From assembly GCF_900111585.1 (NCBI RefSeq), contig NZ_FOHI01000012.1, positions 17,842 through 81,841 on the forward strand: a DNA stretch of 64,000 nt. The letters run 5' to 3'. The notes beneath the pieces are model-generated. The model was not told the origin of the DNA, did no database searches, and worked only from the letters and a program-made list of their open reading frames with translations. This document shows positions 31,141 to 40,083 of the stretch, piece after piece (position 1 is the stretch's first letter; each line of letters opens with the position of its first letter). The position numbers and the translations under genes were made by a program. This stretch comes from Nitrosospira multiformis. Its GTDB lineage: Bacteria > Pseudomonadota > Gammaproteobacteria > Burkholderiales > Nitrosomonadaceae.

Positions 31141-32832
31141 CTATCCGACAGGAGTGACCGGCTCGGGTTCGATACGCTTGCGCACGAGATAGGGCGGCAT
31201 GGCGAGTGCGTGCATGGGCGTGCGGCGAAATGACTCAAGCGCCTGGGCAGGCGTTTCAACGATAGGCTCTTCCTTTCGATTGAAGGATGTATTGAGTACT
31301 ACGGGAACACCCGTACGGGCTTCGAATGCCTTCAGCAGCGCGCGCAGGAAGGGATCATCCTGCTCGCCAACGGTTTGCAACCGGGCCGTACAGTCGACAT
31401 GCGTAACAGCGGGGATGATATCGGCGGCCTTGGGCCAAACCGGCGCGGCGAACTGCATGAAGGGGGATGGACGGCGGATATCGAAGAATTCATCCGCCCG
31501 CTCGAGCAGCACTACCGGCGCCAGCGGACGAAACCATTCCCGCTCCTTGACCCTGGCGTTGATCCAGTCACGCACGTAGCCATGGCGCGGATCTCCAAGA
31601 ATACTGCGGTGACCGAGTGCGCGCGGACCGAATTCGCTACGCCCGCGATAGAGCGCGACCACCTTGCTGTCAGACAGCAGGTCCGCTATATGACCGCACA
31701 AGTCGGCAGATTGTTCTATATGCTCCACGACAAAGTCATCCGCCCCGTTTAACACGGACTCGATGTCTGACAGACGCGGCTCGGGCCCGAGATAGTCGTT
31801 CTCCCACCTATAGTCGCAACGCATTCCCCCCACTTCGGTAAGGCCGTACACGGCGCAACCAAGCGAAGTGCCTGCATCGCTCGGGGCCGGAGGAATGAAG
31901 ACGCGCTGGAAAGGGGTTTCACGCAAGAGGCGATCATTGGTGGAGCAGTTAAGACCGGTGCCTCCGGCAAAGCATAAGTTCTCGGCGCCCGTTTGCGCGT
32001 GCAGCCAGCGGGCAACTTCGAGCACTGCCTCCTCGAATGCGCGCTGCCCGGCAGCAGACAGATTGGCGCTATCGGCAAAACGGGAAGCATCGCCGGCAGC
32101 ATAGCGAAAACGGCTGCGATCGCGCAGTATTTCCATCCAGCAGCCGGGAATCGTCACCTGCGGACCATCCACCTTCAGGGGCGGCAGGCCAAGCGCATGC
32201 GGGTCCCCGTGCGGAGCGAGTCCCATCACTTTGCCTTCGTTGCCCTCGCCTGGAAAAACCGCCTGTGTCAGCAGGAAGTAAAACATTCCGAGCCCAACTA
32301 GGCATCGCTCGTTGCGGTCCCATAATTGCTTGCCAATGCATTCGATCCGCCCTCTATCTGCCTGATAGAACGAGGAGACTTCCCGCCAATCCGGAGGTAC
32401 ACTGTCCGATCCGCTCCATTTCTCGGTGAATTCGGAAACCGGGCTGCCCTGACCATCTATGATCATCACCGCGGCCTCTTCAAATGGCGACGGATGGAAT
32501 ACGCTGTAGACATGCGCGAGATGGTGCGAGATGCGCTTGCGCCGGTAGCCGGGGGCAAATTTCAACGTTTCGGCCATCTCCTGCTCATAGGCAGGAAAAT
32601 TTTTTATCTCGCTGTCGGATGAATAGCATTCGACGAGAACATCGATCGGCTTGCCGAGATCGGGAAGATGCGGCACGTACGCATTGCGGAAATCGTCGAG
32701 CCTGCCCCAGTGGTGCTTCCGCCTTGTGAGCCGTTCCTTTTGTATTGCGTATACGACCTGTGATCCATGCATCAGACAGATGCTTGCATCTTGCGTGCGG
32801 TTAACCCCAAGCACTACCGGTCCATCTCCCAT
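31141..32832 (-). CDS. NodU/CmcH/TobZ-family carbamoyltransferase
   Basis: 563 aa from the ATG at 32832, with AAAGGAG seven bases upstream. The N-terminal domain (~1-350) carries HHLAHVYSVFHP and IIDGQGS, the metal/adenylate site of the family, and CFAGGTGLNC. The C-terminal domain has GRSEFGPRALGHRSILGDPR and the VVLNTSFNRKEEPIV end motif. These enzymes transfer carbamoyl from carbamoyl phosphate to hydroxyls or amines of sugars and antibiotics via carbamoyl-adenylate. The acceptor here is unknown. Confidence 0.9.
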   Translation of the reverse strand: MGDGPVVLGVNRTQDASICLMHGSQVVYAIQKERLTRRKHHWGRLDDFRNAYVPHLPDLGKPIDVLVECYSSDSEIKNFPAYEQEMAETLKFAPGYRRKRISHHLAHVYSVFHPSPFEEAAVMIIDGQGSPVSEFTEKWSGSDSVPPDWREVSSFYQADRGRIECIGKQLWDRNERCLVGLGMFYFLLTQAVFPGEGNEGKVMGLAPHGDPHALGLPPLKVDGPQVTIPGCWMEILRDRSRFRYAAGDASRFADSANLSAAGQRAFEEAVLEVARWLHAQTGAENLCFAGGTGLNCSTNDRLLRETPFQRVFIPPAPSDAGTSLGCAVYGLTEVGGMRCDYRWENDYLGPEPRLSDIESVLNGADDFVVEHIEQSADLCGHIADLLSDSKVVALYRGRSEFGPRALGHRSILGDPRHGYVRDWINARVKEREWFRPLAPVVLLERADEFFDIRRPSPFMQFAAPVWPKAADIIPAVTHVDCTARLQTVGEQDDPFLRALLKAFEARTGVPVVLNTSFNRKEEPIVETPAQALESFRRTPMHALAMPPYLVRKRIEPEPVTPVG

Positions 32833-33354
32833 TAGCTTCTCCTTTGTTGTTAAGCGGATCACTCACCTTGGAATGAAAACATCTGGCTGGTTTTTTCCAG
32901 ATGCTCCAGCCCGTGGAGCAGGTATTTTGCGATACTTGGGGGATTCACCTGATAGGCCAACGGGTGAGTCCGTTCAGGAATCGCTGTTGGCGTAGCTACC
33001 TTGCAGCTACCCTCGTCTCTGAATTGAGGGAATTTCCTGGGCAGCCTTATTATGACTATAGTAGGGATTGGGTATTTGTAAAGGTTACTTGCGGGAAGGG
33101 AGTGAGCTGGCGGAAGGTTTCATAAAGGAAGGAGAAGCGGTAAAGGAGAAACGCTAAAAGAGAAGCGCCGAAGGAGAAGAAAATTGGCCAGCTACCTGCT
33201 CGCTGATTTCCGGGCGCATTTCTTTCCCGGCTCTATGGCAAATAGAGCCGACATCGATGACAGGTAGGGGCGTATCACAAGAAGGCAAACATAAGCTTCC
33301 CGGGCAGATAGCAGCGGCGGTATCGCTAACAGAAGGAAACAGAAGGAATTCCGC
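32833..33354. other. Intergenic region, purine-rich, no gene seen
   Basis: About 520 bp between the cupin and carbamoyltransferase genes. Around 33115-33180 there are loose repeats of AAGGAGAAGCG-like units. No supportable gene. Confidence 0.4.
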
Positions 33355-34554
33355 TTAGTACAACACTGTTTCCTGCTCGTTGTGGTCGATATCACTGGCA
33401 AGAGAGGCGATATTACCCCGTATGCTGCAACTGATGACTTCCACGCAGCTTTTCCAGAACCCTCCGGAGAGCAGTTGCAGGGCCCGGAAATATCTGTTCG
33501 AGATTTCGGTCGGGGCGGTGTAGCGGCAGGTGATCCCCAGGCCTTCTTCATTGAGATTGATCGTCTTGTGCCACATCCAGGCAGGGAAAAACAGAACGTC
33601 GCCGGGATGGAGGTCGAACTCATAACGCGGCGCATATTCCACCAGGGGATACGCATCCCGGTCGCTCGGTTCCCCTTCCTTATCCGCGATGAACTCCGCA
33701 AACCGGCGCATGCCGTTGCCAAGTGCTGCCGGGTATAGCAACCAGGAATATTCGGATTCGATCAAGGTCCAGCGCTTGGAACCGGAAACGGCAAGATACC
33801 AGTTAGGCCCTTCCTCACAGTGGTAGTTGGCGTTCAATCCCGCTCCCAGGCCTAAGATCAGAAAGCTCAGAACCGGCTTCGAGGGCCGCCCCATGACGGG
33901 GAAATACGCATGCGAGCACGGAATGCGAAAGTATTCGTAGAAAGTCGGATTTTGATCGAGCAACAATTGCTGCGGAATGTAATTGCAGCGGCGGTCCTCT
34001 GCGATCTCGCGCAGAGAGGCATTCACCATCTTCTTGCTCCGCTTGTCCAAGGCCTGGACGATGGTATCCGGAAAACGTTCCGCAAGTTTGTCGAGCGTCC
34101 AGTCGATTGGCGCCTTACCCACGAACCCGCGCATAATGCACGGTACGCTGCGCTTCACATGCTCCCGGTAAAACCGATTGGGCTCTATCTGGCCGGGTTG
34201 ATATTCCGTGAGGGGGAGAACTTGCCTGCGCGCTACCCCTCGATCCTGCAACCGTTGCAGGATTCGCGATTCGGTACGCTTGCGGGCATTCCTCAGCAGG
34301 TTGGGGTTATGAGACAGATGCTGGCACAACATGATGCTCTTGAGCGCCAGCACATTCCAATATCCCAGCGGCAGTTTCTTCACAGCACGCTTGCCCATAC
34401 GCTCCACAAGAAAGGTGCGCAGAAAAAGCTGCTGCTCCGCCACCAATTGCCATAGAACATAAAAAAATGTGGCAATTCCAGCGAGAGGTATTGCTAACGT
34501 GTCTCGCGCACGTGTCAATGCAGTAGTTTTTTTTGGCTGGCCTGCAATCTCCAT
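33355..34554 (-). CDS. Cupin-like (JmjC/cupin_8) Fe(II)/2-oxoglutarate oxygenase-type protein
   Basis: 399 aa. The N-terminal ~110 residues include a hydrophobic segment (IPLAGIATFFYVLWQLVA). From ~140 a JmjC-like fold follows: NRFYREHVKRSVPCIMRGFVGKAPI, metal site HCE within NANYHCEEGPNWYLAVSGSKRW, and the distal His in FFPAWMWHKTINL. Such enzymes hydroxylate proteins or small molecules; the target is unknown. It lies upstream of the carbamoyltransferase and amidase-like genes on the same strand, separated by 520 bp. Confidence 0.8.
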   Translation of the reverse strand: MEIAGQPKKTTALTRARDTLAIPLAGIATFFYVLWQLVAEQQLFLRTFLVERMGKRAVKKLPLGYWNVLALKSIMLCQHLSHNPNLLRNARKRTESRILQRLQDRGVARRQVLPLTEYQPGQIEPNRFYREHVKRSVPCIMRGFVGKAPIDWTLDKLAERFPDTIVQALDKRSKKMVNASLREIAEDRRCNYIPQQLLLDQNPTFYEYFRIPCSHAYFPVMGRPSKPVLSFLILGLGAGLNANYHCEEGPNWYLAVSGSKRWTLIESEYSWLLYPAALGNGMRRFAEFIADKEGEPSDRDAYPLVEYAPRYEFDLHPGDVLFFPAWMWHKTINLNEEGLGITCRYTAPTEISNRYFRALQLLSGGFWKSCVEVISCSIRGNIASLASDIDHNEQETVLY

Positions 34555-34727
34555 GGAAGCCTCCCTCTAAGGTTGATTCACCATGAGAATCAGTTCATTT
34601 AACTCCTCATCTTAGGGCTCATTTTATGGATTAAGTCTAGCCCGTATCTCGACATAATGGAAATAATGGACAAACGCGAATTAACGTGTAGCTTCCTCCT
34701 CCAATACTAAAAACAGAGAAAAAATCT

Positions 34728-34997
34728 TCAGCGATATGTCTCCCTGCGATGGCCTATTCTCACAACGAGAATCCGCACCGTACTGTCTTCGATATTTGCG
34801 ATAACACGGTAATTACTAACTCGATACTTCCAGAATTCATTCAATTGGGAACTCTTCAGGGTTTCACCAATACTGCGCGGGTCGTCAAGCAAGGCCACGC
34901 GTTCGTACAAAAAAACCAGAATACTGCGTGCCACTGGCGGGTCGAACTGCCCCAATTCACGCTCAACTGCAGGATCTAACTCAATCCTCCACGCCAT
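34728..34997 (-). CDS. relE: RelE/ParE-family toxin
   Basis: 89 aa: AWRIELDPAVERELGQFDPPVARSILVFLYERV, then LKSSQLNEFWKYRVSNYRVIANIED and VRIGHRRETYR, the canonical RelE core with basic and aromatic C-terminal residues (R, H, R, Y). Predicted ribosome-dependent mRNA interferase. It overlaps the end of the antitoxin gene by 17 bases, giving the usual antitoxin-toxin order. Confidence 0.92.
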   Translation of the reverse strand: MAWRIELDPAVERELGQFDPPVARSILVFLYERVALLDDPRSIGETLKSSQLNEFWKYRVSNYRVIANIEDSTVRILVVRIGHRRETYR

Positions 34998-35208
34998 AAC
35001 GCTTCATCACTTCCTCTATCCGCACTGCCTGAGTTTTACCGGAACGAATATCAGCTAGGCGTTGCTGGGCTAGATACAAATCTTCCAGATCATCCAGATG
35101 CTCACGGATTGCCTCAGTGATGTAATAACTCTTGGTTCGCCCCGTCCTGGCCGCCAAGTTTTTTAGCCTGACTTCCACATCACTGGGAAGCCGAATCGAG
35201 AGAGCCAT
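34981..35208 (-). CDS. relB: RHH-type antitoxin (RelB/DinJ-like)
   Basis: 75 aa from the ATG at 35208. MALSIRLPSDVEVRLKNLAARTGRTKSYYITEAIREHL is a ribbon-helix-helix DNA-binding domain; the C-terminal part (LYLAQQRLADIRSGKTQAVRIEEVMKRYGVED) is the toxin-binding region. It is autoregulatory by analogy, and a palindrome lies in its promoter. Confidence 0.9.
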   Translation of the reverse strand: MALSIRLPSDVEVRLKNLAARTGRTKSYYITEAIREHLDDLEDLYLAQQRLADIRSGKTQAVRIEEVMKRYGVED

Positions 35209-35236
35209 GAAAATTCCATTGTGAGCAATATGAATT

Positions 35237-35252
35237 GTGATACAAGTATCAC
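35237..35252. promoter_or_regulatory. Palindromic operator of the RelBE pair
   Basis: GTGATAC-AA-GTATCAC, a perfect 7-bp inverted repeat about 30 bp upstream of the antitoxin start, sits where an RHH antitoxin would bind its own promoter. Confidence 0.75.
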
Positions 35253-35466
35253 ATAAGGGATGACGAGTCGCAATTTTTGCATTGGACAAATGATCTGCCT
35301 AACTCACTTGGTAGATTACCTATGACGATTCCAAAATCAGAAACTCTGTCTGCGAACTACCCGTTCAACAGCCTGCGTTCCAGAACCGACTGCATATGCC
35401 GTCGACCCTTCGCGGCCTGCTCAGATTCCGCCTGCTGTTCCATGGACTCCAAGTCTCGGTAAATCC

Positions 35467-35630
35467 CTACCTCCATCGTCTTTCACGTCTCATAAATCCA
35501 ATTAGGCTAAGGCCTGCAAGAAAGAGCGCATAAATCTCAGGCTCAGGGATGATTCTGATGACGAGGACTTGCCAGCGTTATTGATAGCAGTGACTCGAAG
35601 TAGAACCTCCCCAGGGGGGCATATCAACCA
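35467..35630 (-). pseudogene. Relic of a PEP-CTERM exported protein (3' end)
   Basis: The minus strand ends in IPEPEIYALFLAGLSLIGFMRRERR and a stop, a complete PEP-CTERM sorting signal: PEP motif, hydrophobic helix, basic tail. Just upstream, in another frame, RVTAINNAGKSSSSESS resembles an Fn3-type domain end. One frameshift separates the two, and no start remains. PEP-CTERM proteins are processed by an exosortase, so the genome once had or still has that system. Confidence 0.72.
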
Positions 35631-35683
35631 GTGAATTAAGATCCATCATGCCCTTACCGTTGGGGCCGGTAATATCGAGCAAT

Positions 35684-35766
35684 TAACCCGATTCCCGAAC
35701 CGTCGTCCTAATGCCCTGCTGCTCGCCGGTCTTGGAGTGGTGAGCTTCATGGCAAGGCGCAGGTAG
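35684..35766 (+). pseudogene. Second PEP-CTERM tail relic, opposite strand
   Basis: The plus strand reads NPIPEPSS and, after a one-base shift, ALLLAGLGVVSFMARRR before a stop. This is another PEP-CTERM signal broken by an indel. It converges with the first, so two distinct exported-protein genes ended here. Confidence 0.65.
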
Positions 35767-35795
35767 TAAAAGAACCAAGGCCGTTCACGGACTAA

Positions 35796-36222
35796 TTAAC
35801 CGCCCTGTCGAGCTGCCACTTTTAATCTTGGCAAGGGCGGCAATAGCTCGTTTCTCTTCCATGTTCCCCTTGGGCTTCCGGTAGCCTTAACATCTAGCTT
35901 TCCCTTGCAATGGTCTATTGCAAAAAAGGTCACCTTTAGAGCGTTGCCTTATGCCTTCCACCCTGGCCAGTCACTTTCAGCCAATGTCCCGCCAGCAGTT
36001 CTTTCAATGCCTTGTTGAGGGTGTCCTTCGACTTCCATCCTCGGGGCTGCATTAACGTCCAGGCTGCGCACAAGTCGCCGTTGTTATCTCCCTCTTGTAT
36101 TGAGCCAGCAGATCATTCAACAGCTTGACCGCATGGGCTGATAATCGGGTGAAACTTTGGCTCCTTATCACCACGAAAGGCAGGGGCACGTAGCCCTCGC
36201 CCTCCCGCTTAGCGTGGGGCAT
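35796..36222 (-). pseudogene. Helix-turn-helix replication/mobile-element type protein, decayed
   Basis: From the ATG at 36222: MPHAKREGEGYVPLPFVVIRSQSFTRLSAHAVKLLNDLLAQYK, then after a frameshift NNGDLCAAWTLMQPRGWKSKDTLNKALKELLAGHWLKVTGQGGRHKATL, and after another shift VTFFAIDHCKGKLDV...NELLPPLPRLKVAARQGG. Joined, this is a winged-HTH protein seen in ICEs and phage-like elements. At least two frameshifts make it non-functional. Confidence 0.7.
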
Positions 36223-36373
36223 CCCGGAATCGGTTTCTTCCCATGCCTAACCATCCGACAGGCGAGAAAGAAAGCGATACAAGCCCCCGGTTCGATTTAT
36301 GATGGAAGGGATATTCTTATGAGATAAGACTTTGTCGCATTGATAACGCTAAGTGGGTAAATTATCTTTCAGC

Positions 36374-37243
36374 ATGACTGATCTTGAATCCATCCCCAAA
36401 CTAACGCTTTTTGCTCTGGCAAGTGGTCGCTCCGGCACAAGTTATCTAGCTGACTTCTTTTCGAAAAATGTGCAACAGTGCTATAGCACACATGAACCCT
36501 ATCTTATTCCCGGAAATCCTGTTTTGTTCGGGAAACCGATAGACTGGAATACGCGGCGCGACGATAACGCGTTATTGCCAGTGCTGATGCGGAAATGTGG
36601 ATTTATCGCTAAATGTAAAGAACCAGTGTATTTCGAATCCAATCATGCCTTCCTAAAAGCGTTTGATCGTCATGCGGGCGCACTTTTAAAAAATGTCGGT
36701 TTTGTTCACCTTGTTCGTCATCCCGCAAAGGTAGCCAAAAGCGAGCTACTGCGTGAACAACTGATACGCAAGGTAAGGATGCCGTTTGTCGATTATAAAA
36801 GCGATACAGGCGACCGTTATTTTCGCTGGGCATTAACTGGAAAGGAGGCCATCTATCAGCACTACGCCGAGCACACTCTGAGTCGGTTCCAGTTTTATCT
36901 GTTGCAGTGGATTGAAATCGAATACCGGACAATGCAACTGCTTAAACAGAATCAATGGCAGGATCGCGTATTTTTTATAGATGTTGATGCACAGTTAAAA
37001 GATGAAAGAGTGTTAAGGCGTATGCTTCAATTTTTCGATTTACGTCATAAGCCAGCTTTCGATATGAATTTGCGCAGAAATAAAACTCCATTTGTCGGCT
37101 CCACGGTGATCACCCCACAGGACGAGCGAGAAATACAGGAGGTCATGCAAAATCTACCGGCCAACTATAAAACGATGCTAAAGCGTGAGCCTTATTCGAA
37201 ATGTTCCGGTTGGGAAACTTTTCGGCAGATTATTTTCCCTTGA
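36374..37243 (+). CDS. Sulfotransferase-family protein
   Basis: 289 aa from the ATG at 36374 (a GTG at 36353 gives 296); neither has a clear Shine-Dalgarno. LFALASGRSGTSYLADFFSKN is the 5'-phosphosulfate-binding loop and FVHLVRHPAKVAKSEL is the 3'-phosphate strand-helix, both as in PAPS-dependent sulfotransferases. The acceptor is unknown. The gene ends ~40 bp before a repeat that marks an integrative-element boundary. No PAPS synthesis genes are near, so it may have arrived by transfer. Confidence 0.78.
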   Translation: MTDLESIPKLTLFALASGRSGTSYLADFFSKNVQQCYSTHEPYLIPGNPVLFGKPIDWNTRRDDNALLPVLMRKCGFIAKCKEPVYFESNHAFLKAFDRHAGALLKNVGFVHLVRHPAKVAKSELLREQLIRKVRMPFVDYKSDTGDRYFRWALTGKEAIYQHYAEHTLSRFQFYLLQWIEIEYRTMQLLKQNQWQDRVFFIDVDAQLKDERVLRRMLQFFDLRHKPAFDMNLRRNKTPFVGSTVITPQDEREIQEVMQNLPANYKTMLKREPYSKCSGWETFRQIIFP

Positions 37244-37283
37244 TCTGTTACAACATCAAGTTCCGGTGAGGGTATTTTTCGCC

Positions 37284-37430
37284 AAATTATGCCCCCTCTA
37301 GATGCTGGATTCAATAGAACTTGATGAGACGTAACGGGAGGAAAAACCAGTGAAAAAGCCCGCACGTAGCGGACTTTTAGGGCTGTTTGCGACTTGTTTG
37401 AATAGTGAATTGGTGGGAGGAGGAGCGAAT
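37284..37430. repeat. Duplicate of the tRNA-Ala 3' flank (element boundary)
   Basis: About 130 bp closely match 50619-50756: AATTATGCCCCCTCTAG, GCTGGATTCAATAGAACTTG, a GGGAGGAAAAACCA stretch, a decayed form of the terminator GCCCGC...GCGGGC, and GTGAATTGGTGG where the intact copy enters the tRNA 3' end. Here the tRNA body is missing. It is a footprint of an earlier integration in the same orientation. Confidence 0.8.
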
Positions 37431-37480
37431 TAAAATACACACATTGTTTTCAAAGGTATTATTTAAAGGTATAAGAAATA

Positions 37481-37499
37481 TGCCCCCAATTATGCCCCT
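37481..37499. promoter_or_regulatory. Arm-type integrase site repeats, element B distal end
   Basis: TGCCCCCAATTATGCCCC lies ~70 bp inside the att-like site. The same motif occurs at 40765-40785 and, in both orientations, next to the integrase gene at 50581-50632. Such repeats are expected for tyrosine-integrase arm binding. Confidence 0.6.
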
Positions 37500-38004
37500 A
37501 CGGAGAAGTGCTAAAAGGAAAATCTAGGTGGAAACAGCTGCGCCCTCTACCACTACCAGAGCTTAAGCCCATCACGGACTCTAGCTCTTGATAGGCTTAA
37601 CCAACACAGCCCGCCATATCTCTTGCAAGACCCGAACAGTCAGCAACCTGCTAGGGCTGGCTTCCGCCTGCTGTGGGCAGGACTTGGATGGGCCATTTGA
37701 CGTTGTTCTCGGTACATATCCCATTTGGTCAAGCGTTCACTCGTTGCTGCGAGTAGGCGAGGATGAGAAATTCAAAACTTTGGCCAAAATAACCTCTTTT
37801 TCGAGTTTCCCAAATGGAGGCTTTATTATATGAGTTGTTAAGCCTAATAAGATCAGGAAATAAGACAATATCTAATGACCTATTTCTAGCTTAATCGCCC
37901 CAGTCATTTTTCAAAAAAATTGTATAGATTTATGAAAGGAAAGCGAGGTGAGCGGTGTCTAGGGAGAAACAATAGAGTATTTCCCACCCCTTCTTGAATG
38001 AAGT
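37500..38004. other. Non-coding distal end of element B
   Basis: About 500 bp downstream of kwaB with no supportable gene. Confidence 0.4.
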
Positions 38005-38882
38005 CTAGACAACCCGCTTTGAGTTTGTCATATAGTACGTTTTTGATAATGGTGACTTGTAATAGTCTTCGTCCAGAAACCTCAAAATATTTTTCAGTTC
38101 TGCTTTATTTGTCGGCAGACTAATAAGTTCTACGCCATCCTCCACAATCGTATTTAGCGCGATATTAAATTCCGTGGCTACCGCTTTAATTTCATTGATT
38201 GGCACCGTCTCAAGTATTTGGCTTTGCTGAATTAGTGAAAATTTTCTTCTAATCCAGTTATCCGATATAGAGATTAGCTGGGCAAGGTCGTCCACTTTAA
38301 TCGCGGCGAGAGAGGCAAAGTCACTAATATCGCTATCTGTCGCTTCGCGGTAATAACCGCTCAAGTCAAAAATTTGTCGTAACACATGAAAGCTAAGAAA
38401 ACGGAGAGATTTGCCTTTCAGTGTTGCCGATATTTTATTGTCAATTGTTAACCCAATACCCTCGACCCGCTTATAGGTAGTACTAGAGTGAAATAAAGAG
38501 AAGCCATTAGTAGATATTATTTTTCTCTTGTCAAAATATTGAATTAGCACGGTCACCTTGTCAGCAGCATCTACATAGCCCGAGAATATGGCTTTAATGC
38601 TATTGAAAGCCTCCGGCGAAGGAGCAATTTCAGGTATCCCAGAGGATTCGTGATCGCGTCACTCAGGTTATCAATATCATCATAATTTTCGATGATTAGA
38701 ATCTCCTGAGCATCCGGCTTATATTTCCCGTCAAAAATAATCTCCTGCCCCGCGCGCGCCAAAAAGAATTGCTCTTGCCCTTGCAAATAAGGCATCAGAT
38801 CGGTCTGAACGTCTTCAGTAAGAGTGAATTTAACAATCCTATTTGCAGGGTCGCTTGTAAGCGCAAATAAACTACTTAGCAT
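38005..38882 (-). pseudogene. kwaB: Kiwa defence protein KwaB (DUF4868), frameshifted
   Basis: The first part reads MLSSLFALTSDPANRIVKFTL...GQEIIFDGKYKPDAQEILIIENYDDIDNLSDAITNP. About one base is then missing near plus position 38640, and the next frame continues SGIPEIAPSPEAFNSIKAIFSGYVDAADKVTVLIQYFDKRKIIS to the end (LRFLDEDYYKSPLSKTYYMTNSKR). Joined, it is a ~290-aa DUF4868 protein as in KwaB. It overlaps kwaA by 11 bases. KwaA/KwaB form the Kiwa anti-phage system; with this shift KwaB would be inactive unless the indel is an error. Confidence 0.78.
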
Positions 38883-39393
38883 TACTTACCTCGATCAACA
38901 TCCAGTTGGATATTTTTTTTACGTACCTAATATTTTTGGGGTCGGTAATTTCTTTCTTTGAAATTAATGTGTATACCATGCCTGTGGATGACTCTACCTT
39001 GTAAAACCTGTATTTAATTAATCTAAGAACCGGGTGCGCGGGAATGTTATTGATAAACCAAAATAATGAAAAAAAGATTAAAGCCATGAATGCGCTTTTC
39101 GTAAAGTCGAGATTTACTCCATGATTGATAATGGGCATGAAGTATCCAGCAACAAATACAAATAGCATAAAATCATTTGATTCTACTTTTTTTGCATTAA
39201 ACGAGATTAATTCACTCGATTTAATGATCAACATCAGAATCCAAATCGGGATTGCTGTGCCAAGCGCTCCTGTCACTAACAAATATATAACGGCAGCCCT
39301 GAAGCCGTGAAGATCGTATTGCACATACGCGAGCGTGAATAATACTGGCGAAAAGGCAGAGAAGAAGAGGAGTGTTTTAAGATAATTGCGCAC
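38872..39393 (-). CDS. kwaA: Kiwa defence membrane protein KwaA
   Basis: 173 aa with four predicted membrane segments in two pairs, then a soluble beta-rich tail (RFYKVESSTGMVYTLISKKEITDP...YVKKISNWMLIEVSN). Size, four-helix topology, tail and direct overlap with a DUF4868 gene fit KwaA, which assembles in the inner membrane and senses phage. The frame is intact. Base composition is AT-rich compared with the flanking core genes, consistent with transfer. Confidence 0.78.
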   Translation of the reverse strand: MRNYLKTLLFFSAFSPVLFTLAYVQYDLHGFRAAVIYLLVTGALGTAIPIWILMLIIKSSELISFNAKKVESNDFMLFVFVAGYFMPIINHGVNLDFTKSAFMALIFFSLFWFINNIPAHPVLRLIKYRFYKVESSTGMVYTLISKKEITDPKNIRYVKKISNWMLIEVSNAK

Positions 39394-39628
39394 AGTATTT
39401 CTTATTATTTATTGTTGTGCTAGGTAGTAGCTTAGGCGATTGTAATGCACTTCGAACAACGACATAAAGGAACTTAATGTAAGTTATTTTGCTTTACGAC
39501 ACTTCTACACCGCCTCTTAATCAGATATATATCTGTTGTTTGTCGCGCCGATTGCTTTCTAATACTAACTTGATACCTGGCCTACCCGCCCTAATTCAGT
39601 TTTCTATTTTGTGGAAATGAAAAAAAGA

Positions 39629-40037
39629 CTAGGCGCACGTCCCTAAGGCATATGCTCTAGACTTTTGACTCGCCCTTCCCTCTTGCCCTGAGCGACTCGG
39701 CCTGCGTCTTCTCTTGATGACAATCTGAGCACAGCCCTGTGTGTTCTCCGGGTCCTCTGTGCCACCCTCTGCCAACGGGATGATGTGATCTATCTCTCTC
39801 CATCTGTGAAAATGAGAGCAATTGCCCACACTTGGCGCAGCATGGATCGTTTCGGTAGAGACCTATTCTCGCTCTCTGACGTGCTCTGCCACCCATCCTG
39901 TTCTTGCTTTGTTCCGATCTATTACCCCAAGGCTTTGGCTTCAGGTGCTGATGCTTCTCACAATACCCAGGAGATGAAGTCAGTACGTTGCACCCAGGAG
40001 CGCGATATATGGACTTGGCTCTGGGTGGCATAGGCAA
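39629..40037 (-). pseudogene. HNH endonuclease with compensating frameshifts
   Basis: Starts MPMPPRAKSIYRAPGCNVLTSSPGYCEKH and CCAKCGQLLSF, then needs a shift to read HRWREIDHIIPLAEGGTEDPENTQG (the HNH core), and a second, opposite shift to end LCSDCHQEKTQAESL. This is the phage-type HNH protein usually found beside terminase genes. Uncorrected, the frame from 40037 loses the DHIIP catalytic motif. Confidence 0.7.
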
Positions 40038-40083
40038 TAAAAAAGCTCACGTATGAGGTGAGCTCGATGGGCTGTTTTAATCT

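Noticed and set aside
35341..35476. 39-codon frame starting MEVGIYRDLE
   Set aside because: It starts inside the end of a pseudogene and has no recognised homology; too weak to list as a gene.
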